Shown here: in pieces, positions 10,583 through 15,870 of the stretch
How the letters are laid out: the number at the start of each line of letters is the position of its first letter
Numbering within the stretch: the stretch's first letter is position 1
Origin: Flavobacteriaceae bacterium
Lineage (GTDB): Bacteria; Bacteroidota; Bacteroidia; Flavobacteriales; Flavobacteriaceae
Assembly (NCBI GenBank): GCA_947459635.1
Contig: CANHEA010000021.1
Location: 1-35,363 of the forward strand
Length of the DNA stretch: 35,363 nucleotides
Direction: 5' to 3'
The notes under the pieces: generated by a model
Database searches by the model: none
The model's input: the letters and a program-made list of their open reading frames with translations, nothing else
What the model was told of the DNA's origin: nothing
Translations under genes and position numbers: made by a program

Positions 10583-10660
10583 AGCTATTTCCCGCTATTC
10601 GCTAAATCTTTCACGCCGAACGACGGCGCAAAAGGATATCGCTGCTATCGGGGCTAGGAC
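10583..10660 (+). repeat. Dispersed hairpin repeat, copy A
   Basis: Left flank CCCGCTATTCGCTAAATC and right flank GGATATCGCTGCTATCGGGG enclose a central stem, CTTTCACGCCG against CGGCGCAAAAG, with loop AACGA and two internal mismatches. Copies B (11806-11887), C (29921-29998) and D (33295-33423) share the flanks but have different paired stems. This copy sits in the divergent PASTA/ddl intergenic region, so it is not simply a terminator. Confidence 0.8.
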
Positions 10661-10771
10661 CAGATCATAAGACTCCAAGATTTTAAGACAATAGGATTGA
10701 ATCTTACAGTCTTAAAATCCTACAATCTTACAATCTAATAATCTTACAATCTAATAATCTTGCAATCCTTA
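10661..10771. repeat. AATCTTAC octamer array upstream of ddl
   Basis: From 10724 the sequence runs in six consecutive 8-bp units: AATCTTAC, AATCTAAT, AATCTTAC, AATCTAAT, AATCTTGC, AATCCTTA. Before it, GATTTTAAGAC (10679-10689) and GTCTTAAAATC (10709-10719) form a perfect 11-bp inverted repeat. The array ends 12 bp before the ddl start codon, so any ddl promoter must be in or very near it. No TAnnTTTG box was found. Confidence 0.75.
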
Positions 10772-10782
10772 AAAAAAACTAC

Positions 10783-11754
10783 ATGAAAAACATTGCCATC
10801 ATCATGGGCGGCTATTCCAGCGAATTTGAAATCTCACTCAAAAGCGGCAACGTCGTATATCAATTTCTAGACAAAACCAAATACAACGGATTTCGCATTC
10901 ACATCCTCAAAGAAAAATGGGTGTATGTTGATGATAGCAATAACGAATTCCCGATTGATAAGAACGACTTTTCCGTTACGGTTGCTGGAACTAAAATCAC
11001 CTTTGATGCTGTTTTCAACGCAATTCACGGCACTCCGGGAGAAGATGGACTGATGCAAGCGTATTTCAATTTGATCCACTTGCCGCAATCCTCTTGTGAC
11101 TATTATCAAGCAGCGTTGACGTTCAACAAACGGGATATGTTGTCGGTTCTCAAGCCCTACGGAATCAAATGTGCTACTTCTTATTATTTGAATAAAGGAG
11201 AAACCATCAACACCAGTGAAATTGTCAGTAAAGTTGGTTTACCGTGTTTTGTGAAGCCTAATAAATCAGGATCTAGTTTCGGAATTTCTAAAGTAAAAAC
11301 CGAAGCGGAATTGCCTATCGCCATTGAAGTTGCGTATAAAGAAGATTCTGAAATCATCATCGAGAGTTTCCTAGACGGAACCGAAGTTTCTGTTGGTGTG
11401 ATCAATTATAAAGGACAAATCACGGTTTTGCCGATTACTGAAATCGTTTCTGACAATGACTTTTTTGATTATGAAGCCAAGTATTTAGGGAAATCTCAGG
11501 AAATTACGCCTGCTCGAATTCCGGCGGAAATCGCTGAAAAAGTCAATGCTGTTGCCAAACGCGCCTACGAAATTTTGAATATGAAAGGTTTTTCTAGAAG
11601 CGAATTTATCTTGGTTGATGGCGAACCCTATATGTTAGAAATGAATACGATTCCAGGCTTGACGACGGAGAGTTTGATTCCGCAGCAAGCCAGAGAAGCT
11701 GGAATTTCACTTGAAGATTTGTTTACCAATGCCATTGAGTTGGCTTTAAAATAG
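10783..11754 (+). CDS. ddl: D-alanine--D-alanine ligase
   Basis: This 323-residue ATP-grasp enzyme joins two D-alanines to make the terminal dipeptide of the peptidoglycan precursor, in the cytoplasm. Seen in the sequence: the N-terminal IIMGGYSSEFEISLKSG (the usual GGxSxExxxSxxSG motif), the ATP-grasp loop FVKPNKSGSSFGISKV, and the C-terminal metal- and substrate-binding motif YMLEMNTIPGLTTESLIPQQ. The length matches the family. The start at 10783 gives MKNIAIIMGG without extra sequence. It lies opposite the PASTA-protein operon and upstream of coaD, separated from both by repeat-rich DNA. Confidence 0.97.
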   Translation: MKNIAIIMGGYSSEFEISLKSGNVVYQFLDKTKYNGFRIHILKEKWVYVDDSNNEFPIDKNDFSVTVAGTKITFDAVFNAIHGTPGEDGLMQAYFNLIHLPQSSCDYYQAALTFNKRDMLSVLKPYGIKCATSYYLNKGETINTSEIVSKVGLPCFVKPNKSGSSFGISKVKTEAELPIAIEVAYKEDSEIIIESFLDGTEVSVGVINYKGQITVLPITEIVSDNDFFDYEAKYLGKSQEITPARIPAEIAEKVNAVAKRAYEILNMKGFSRSEFILVDGEPYMLEMNTIPGLTTESLIPQQAREAGISLEDLFTNAIELALK

Positions 11755-11957
11755 TTGCTGAGTCTCTGAGAACCTGAGTTTCTGAGTTCGTCTTGGTTTA
11801 CGAGAAACCCTAGCCCTGATAGGAGCGGCATCCTTTTTCTGCTTCTTTTAAGCAGAAAAAGATATAGCGGATAGCAGGAGACAGCTTCCAAAAAACTCAA
11901 TAACTCAATTATAAAAAAACTCAGTAACTTAGCCGCTCATTAACTCAGCAACTCTAA
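11753..11957. repeat. Inverted octamer arrays flanking hairpin copy B
   Basis: The ddl-coaD gap is almost entirely repetitive. The left arm (11753-11789) is built of CTGAGTNN units: TGCTGAGT, CTCTGAGA, ACCTGAGT, TTCTGAGT. The right arm (11894-11955) has the complementary orientation: AACTCAAT twice, then ACTCAGTA, ACTTAGCC, GCTCATTA, ACTCAGCA. The two arms could pair around hairpin copy B to form a long cruciform or RNA stem. The unit differs from the AATCTTAC family at neighbouring loci, but the period is also 8 bp. Confidence 0.7.
11806..11887 (-). repeat. Dispersed hairpin repeat, copy B
   Basis: Read on the minus strand, AGCTGTCTCCTGCTATCCGC and ATATC lead into a perfect 12-bp stem, CTTTTTCTGCTT against AAGCAGAAAAAG with loop AAAAG. 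The right flank is GGATGCCGCTCCTATCAGGG then CTAGGG. The flanks match copies A, C and D; the stem sequence is different but fully paired. It lies between two rightward genes, in reverse orientation to them. Confidence 0.8.
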
Positions 11958-11960
11958 AAA

Positions 11961-12419
11961 ATGAGAAAAGCCATATTCCCCGGATCCTTTGACCCCATTA
12001 CTTTAGGGCATTACGATTTGATCAAACGAAGCATTCCGCTATTTGATGAAATTGTGGTTGCTATTGGGATCAATGCAGAAAAAAAATATATGTTTTCGTT
12101 GGAAGAAAGAAAGCAGTTTATCGAAGCGTCTTTTGCGGATGAACCGACGGTTTCGGTGGTTACTTATGAAGGATTAACCATTGATTTGTGCAAGAAATTG
12201 AAGGCCAATTTCATTCTCCGTGGCTTGCGAAATCCAACAGATTTTGAGTTTGAAAAAGCCATTGCGCACACCAATCGGAAACTATCAAAAATTGAAACTG
12301 TCTTTTTATTAACGGCTTCAAAAACTTCGTATATCAGTTCAAGTATCGTTCGTGATGTGATTAGAAATGGTGGCGAATATGAGTTGTTGGTGCCAGATTC
12401 CGTGCGGGTGAAAAAGTAG
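11961..12419 (+). CDS. coaD: Phosphopantetheine adenylyltransferase
   Basis: This 152-residue nucleotidyltransferase makes dephospho-CoA from 4'-phosphopantetheine and ATP, the fourth step of coenzyme A synthesis. The N-terminal FPGSFDPITLGHYDLI contains the family's TxGH nucleotide-binding motif. LRGLRNPTDFEFE and the C-terminal ISSSIVRDVIRNGG are also diagnostic of bacterial CoaD. Length and start (MRKAIFPGSFDP) fit the family. The start is preceded by the ACTCAGCA repeat arm, with no recognisable promoter box. Confidence 0.97.
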   Translation: MRKAIFPGSFDPITLGHYDLIKRSIPLFDEIVVAIGINAEKKYMFSLEERKQFIEASFADEPTVSVVTYEGLTIDLCKKLKANFILRGLRNPTDFEFEKAIAHTNRKLSKIETVFLLTASKTSYISSSIVRDVIRNGGEYELLVPDSVRVKK

Positions 12420-12557
12420 ATTGTAAGACTGTAAGATTTTAGGATTGCAAGATTACTCCCGAGATGGGTTCAAAATTTTTGTAGTAAATTCAACACATAA
12501 ATGAACAAAAAACAATAGTCTTAAAGTCTTATAATCTTACAGTCTTATTGTCTTGCT
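12420..12557. repeat. Inverted AATCTTACAGTCTTA arms between coaD and the helicase
   Basis: The left arm contains TAAGACTGTAAGATT (12424-12438) and the right arm contains its exact complement AATCTTACAGTCTTA (12533-12547). Each is embedded in further degenerate TAAGATTN or AATCTTAN units. The 94 bp between them are not repetitive. The two flanking genes converge here, so the structure could stop transcription or be a mobile or structural repeat. Confidence 0.75.
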
Positions 12558-12563
12558 ATCTTT

Positions 12564-13910
12564 CTACGATTCTTCTTTCTTAACAACTTTTCGCGCTACT
12601 TCAATCTTATATTTTTTTCCTTTCATTTTCTCGTCGCGAATCAAGCGCAGCAAGTCAGGAACTTTCTTTGATTTGACCGCGGCAAACGAAATAAAATCTT
12701 TGACTTCAATCAGACCTAAATCGCCTTTTTCTAGTTTTCCTTTCTGCGAAAAGAAACCAACAATATCGATTTTGTTCAACTTATTTTTCTTTCCGCCGCT
12801 AATATAGATGGTTTGAAACTGCGGTGGTTTGGGTAATGTTGTCGCGCTATCAACTTGTAGCACTTTCATACCATAGTCGATATAATCTAGTTTTTTCTCG
12901 CTCTCATGAACCAAAATATAAGCAGTTCCGGAAGCCAACATTCTAGCCGTTCGTCCGTTGCGATGGGTGAATTCCTCTTCTTTAGAAGGCAAATGATAAT
13001 GAATTACATGTTTCATTTCGGGAATATCCAGGCCGCGAGCTGCCAGATCCGTCGTAACAAGATAGGTTACGCTTCCGTTTCGGAATTGAATTAGCGCGCG
13101 TTCTCTTTCATCTTGATCCATGCCACCGTGATAGTAGGTTGCATAAATTCCTTTTTCGTTTAAAGTGTCGCTTATTCGTTCGGCTGCATCTCTGTGATTG
13201 CAAAAAATCAGCGCTGATTCTGATTTCAGAGAACAAATCAAATGAAATAAAGTGTTGATTTTGTCTTTCTCTTTTGAAACCACCATTAAAGTGGACAACT
13301 GTTGGTTTTCTGTTTCTTCAGGAATAAAATCCAAGACAGAAGGCTGCGTCACTCGCGTATATTTTGGAATTTCGATATTGGAAGTCGCCGATACCAAAAC
13401 CCGTTTATTTACTTTGGTCAATTGTTGCATGATGAAGGACATTTCTTCATGAAAACCCAATTGCAGCGATTTGTCAAATTCGTCTAAAACCAACGTTTTT
13501 ATACTAGCTACTGAAAAAGTATTGCGTTCTAAGTGATCGGCAATTCGGCCGGGAGTTCCTATAAGAACCGCTGGTGGATTGCTTAAATTTTTGATTTCGG
13601 TGTCGATGGAATGTCCACCGTAACAAACATTCACTTTAAAAGCCGTTCCCATTTTCTTCCAAACCTGCTCTATTTGCAACGCTAGTTCGCGAGAAGGCGT
13701 CAAAATTAGGCATTGCACTTCTTTGACTTCTGGATCCAGTAATTCAAAAATAGGCAACAAAAAAGCGAGTGTTTTTCCTGATCCGGTTGGTGAAAGCAGT
13801 AAAATATTGGCGTCATTGATAATTGCCTCATGCGCGGCGATTTGCATTTCATTGAGGCTTTCAATCCCTAAATTGAGTAGTATGTTATTGGAATGGTGAT
13901 GCTTTGTCAT
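12564..13910 (-). CDS. DbpA-like DEAD-box-type RNA helicase (DEFD variant)
   Basis: The 448-residue protein has the full helicase motif set: a Q-motif region (LGIESLNEMQ), Walker A SPTGSGKT (Lys46), TPSRELALQ, GTPGRI, motif II DEFD at residues 143-146 instead of DEAD, SAT at 174-176, and the motif VI segment HRNGRTAR. The last about 75 residues (NKIDIVGFFSQKGKLEKGDL onward) resemble the DbpA RNA-binding domain that targets 23S rRNA helix 92 in E. coli, so a role in large-subunit assembly is inferred. A TACTTTTG box lies four bases before the ATG. The upstream NUDIX gene ends 47 bp away and may be cotranscribed. Confidence 0.92.
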   Translation of the reverse strand: MTKHHHSNNILLNLGIESLNEMQIAAHEAIINDANILLLSPTGSGKTLAFLLPIFELLDPEVKEVQCLILTPSRELALQIEQVWKKMGTAFKVNVCYGGHSIDTEIKNLSNPPAVLIGTPGRIADHLERNTFSVASIKTLVLDEFDKSLQLGFHEEMSFIMQQLTKVNKRVLVSATSNIEIPKYTRVTQPSVLDFIPEETENQQLSTLMVVSKEKDKINTLFHLICSLKSESALIFCNHRDAAERISDTLNEKGIYATYYHGGMDQDERERALIQFRNGSVTYLVTTDLAARGLDIPEMKHVIHYHLPSKEEEFTHRNGRTARMLASGTAYILVHESEKKLDYIDYGMKVLQVDSATTLPKPPQFQTIYISGGKKNKLNKIDIVGFFSQKGKLEKGDLGLIEVKDFISFAAVKSKKVPDLLRLIRDEKMKGKKYKIEVARKVVKKEES

Positions 13911-13914
13911 TGGA

Positions 13915-13922
13915 CAAAAGTA
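13915..13922 (-). promoter_or_regulatory. -7 promoter element directly before the helicase start
   Basis: The minus strand reads TACTTTTG, then TCCA, then ATG. The element fits TAnnTTTG exactly, and transcription starting about five bases downstream would place the 5' end at or next to the start codon, giving a leaderless message. No convincing -33 TTG was confirmed. Confidence 0.5.
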
Positions 13923-13957
13923 AGGTATTCTGCGTTGAATTGTAAGAATAAAAAATC

Positions 13958-14560
13958 CTACTTGGCCAATTGATCTTCTTCGAAAACTAATTTGATATTC
14001 TCATACGAATTTTTCATCGCTTCCAGAATTTGTTCGGGGTTTAGCCATGCTACTTTTTCGATGCCTTCTTCAAGTTGGCCGACTGGCGTGCCTTCGAAAT
14101 CTGTTTTCATTTCATACCACTGAGTAATCTTGAGTTTATAGATTCCATTTCGTTTGAAAATATGATATGTTTTCTGTAGTTTTTTTGTAATTCGTAACTG
14201 ATTGACGCCCGTCTCCTCTTCGACTTCACGCATGGCAGTAAGCTTCATTTTCTCTCGTTTTTCTTTGCCGCCTTTGGGCAAATCCCATTTTCCATTTCGG
14301 TAAATGAACAGCACTTCTCCTTTTTTGTTATAAACTAATCCGCCTCCGGCACGTTGTACAGGGATTTTTTCTTTCAGTTTTTTAAGGATAACTTTTTCAT
14401 CAGGATAATATAAATAACATTTCTTAATCTTGTTATTAAACATATTAATTACCAGCTTCTTAATGTCGGTGCTTTCTAATAAAAACAATTGAAAATCTGT
14501 CTCCTTAACAATTTCATTTGTTAAGAAAAAAGGCTTATCGTTTACAAAAACTTTATACAT
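13958..14560 (-). CDS. NUDIX hydrolase
   Basis: The 200-residue product has a perfect Nudix box at about residues 97-119: GGKEKRE, seven residues, then REVEEETGV, matching GX5EX7REUXEEXGU. The Gly-rich AGGGLVYNKKGEVLFI and KWDLPKGG segments precede it, as usual. Family members hydrolyse nucleoside diphosphates linked to another group; the substrate cannot be inferred. The N-terminal about 65 residues are not part of the Nudix fold as I know it and may be a lineage-specific extension. The start codon is only 8 bp from that of pyrE on the opposite strand. Confidence 0.93.
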   Translation of the reverse strand: MYKVFVNDKPFFLTNEIVKETDFQLFLLESTDIKKLVINMFNNKIKKCYLYYPDEKVILKKLKEKIPVQRAGGGLVYNKKGEVLFIYRNGKWDLPKGGKEKREKMKLTAMREVEEETGVNQLRITKKLQKTYHIFKRNGIYKLKITQWYEMKTDFEGTPVGQLEEGIEKVAWLNPEQILEAMKNSYENIKLVFEEDQLAK

Positions 14561-14563
14561 TTG
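14556..14563 (+). promoter_or_regulatory. -7 promoter element for pyrE, overlapping the NUDIX start codon
   Basis: TACATTTG matches TAnnTTTG exactly and ends five bases before the pyrE ATG at 14569, predicting a leaderless pyrE mRNA. The same bases include the NUDIX start codon (CAT at 14558-14560 on this strand). A -33 TTG at the usual distance is not evident. Confidence 0.5.
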
Positions 14564-14568
14564 TATCT

Positions 14569-15216
14569 ATGATTTTTAATAGAGAAACCGCCGAAAAAAC
14601 AGCAGAATTGCTTTTGCAAATAAATGCAATTAAATTGAATCCAAAAAATCCTTTTACATGGGCTTCTGGATGGAAGTCTCCTATTTATTGTGACAACCGA
14701 CTCACGCTGTCTTTTCCTCCGATTCGAAATTATATTCGCGAAGAATTTTCTAAGAATATTGAAAAACAATTTGGAAAACCTGACGTAATTGCTGGTGTTG
14801 CCACTGGTGCAATTGGTATTGGAATGCTTGTAGCGGAATATATGGGACTGCCATTCGTATATGTTCGCCCAGAACCTAAAAAGCACGGACGTCAAAATCA
14901 GGTGGAAGGATTTTTGCAAAAAGGACAAAACGTAGTCGTTGTCGAAGACTTAATCAGCACTGGAAATAGTAGCCTGATGGCAGTTCAAGCTATAAAGGAT
15001 GCTGGTGCCAATGTCAAAGGCATGGTTGCCATATTTACATACGGATTTGAAATTGCAGAAGAAAACTTCAAGAAATCGCATGTTGATTTGTATACGTTAA
15101 GCAATTACCAGAATTTACTAAATCTTGCCGTTGCAAAGAAATATATCTCGGAAGAAGAACAAGCAACCTTGAAAGAATGGAGCACTGCTCCTGAAACTTG
15201 GGGCATTGAAGTTTAA
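14569..15216 (+). CDS. pyrE: Orotate phosphoribosyltransferase
   Basis: The 215-residue enzyme converts orotate and PRPP into orotidine monophosphate in pyrimidine synthesis. The PRPP-binding loop VVVVEDLISTGNSS is present, with ASGWKSPIYCDNRLTLS near the N-terminus and YVRPEPKKHGRQNQVEG in the middle, all typical of PyrE. The frame extends upstream to 14518, but the Met at 14569 (MIFNRETAEKTAELLLQI) is the natural start and leaves the divergent NUDIX gene intact. The SRPBCC gene follows after 27 bp, and a terminator ends the pair. Confidence 0.97.
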   Translation: MIFNRETAEKTAELLLQINAIKLNPKNPFTWASGWKSPIYCDNRLTLSFPPIRNYIREEFSKNIEKQFGKPDVIAGVATGAIGIGMLVAEYMGLPFVYVRPEPKKHGRQNQVEGFLQKGQNVVVVEDLISTGNSSLMAVQAIKDAGANVKGMVAIFTYGFEIAEENFKKSHVDLYTLSNYQNLLNLAVAKKYISEEEQATLKEWSTAPETWGIEV

Positions 15217-15243
15217 ATCAAACAAAAAACACCAAGAATACCT

Positions 15244-15636
15244 ATGAATTTAGAAAGCCCAAAAACGAGCGTCAATCAATCCGCCCAGTACTTATTTGAT
15301 TCGCTCTCTGACGTCAAGAACTTTGAAAAATTAATGCCGGATTCCATCGCTAAATTTGAAGTTTTGGGAGAGGATTCCTTTCTTTTTGGACTAAGTGGCA
15401 TGCCTGAGATTAAATTAAAAATGAAAGAAAAAGTCGCACCCAATCGTATCGTTTTGGGCGCTGCTAGTGATAAACTGCCTTTTACATTAACCGCTAAAAT
15501 TGAAGGGATTTCGGATACCACTTCAGAGGTTCAACTCTTTTTTGAAGGCGAGTTTAATGCGATGATGGCCATGATGATCAAAGGACCCATTTCAAAGTTT
15601 ATCGAAACTTTATCAATGAATATGAATAAGTTATAA
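15244..15636 (+). CDS. SRPBCC (START-like) superfamily protein
   Basis: This 130-residue protein reads like a small START/Bet v 1 fold. An N-terminal strand (ESPKTSVNQSAQYLFDSLSD) is followed by a helix with KNFEKLMPDS, then several strands. The C-terminal helix is MMAMMIKGPISKFIETLSM. These folds bind hydrophobic ligands; no ligand can be named. The close spacing after pyrE implies cotranscription, and the shared terminator follows directly. Identification is by fold pattern only. Confidence 0.75.
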   Translation: MNLESPKTSVNQSAQYLFDSLSDVKNFEKLMPDSIAKFEVLGEDSFLFGLSGMPEIKLKMKEKVAPNRIVLGAASDKLPFTLTAKIEGISDTTSEVQLFFEGEFNAMMAMMIKGPISKFIETLSMNMNKL

Positions 15637-15660
15637 AAATAAATAACGCCACGAAGCGAG

Positions 15661-15695
15661 AAAAAGCCTTTCCCTATTTTACGGAAAGGCTTTTT
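15661..15695 (+). terminator. Intrinsic terminator of pyrE-SRPBCC
   Basis: AAAAAGCCTTTCC (15661-15673) pairs perfectly with GGAAAGGCTTTTT (15683-15695) around the loop CTATTTTAC. The T-rich right arm follows the G/C-containing stem core. It lies 24 bp after the SRPBCC stop codon. Confidence 0.88.
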
Positions 15696-15870
15696 ATTTC
15701 GATGAAATACAATCGATTGTCATCTTTTCGCATTTTATCGAGTTTTCAGGTTAGTTATAGAAGTTTTTAGATGATGCGAGTAATTCTATTTAATATTGTA
15801 TCGGATTATTTAATTGACCGTTTGATAACAATAATTTAATAAATAATTGGATAAGATAACCCCCAAATCT

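Noticed and set aside
10661..10771. CRISPR-like array
   Set aside because: Units are 8 bp, contiguous and degenerate, with no unique spacers of regular length and no cas genes nearby.
15702..15842. Two small frames of about 22 codons as possible exporter cargo
   Set aside because: Neither has a double-glycine leader, and both are as short as expected by chance in AT-rich intergenic DNA.
15847..15870. Upstream TTG start for the ABC exporter
   Set aside because: The ATG at 15871 already places Gln and Cys of the C39-like domain at the normal distance from the N-terminus; TTG starts are rare.
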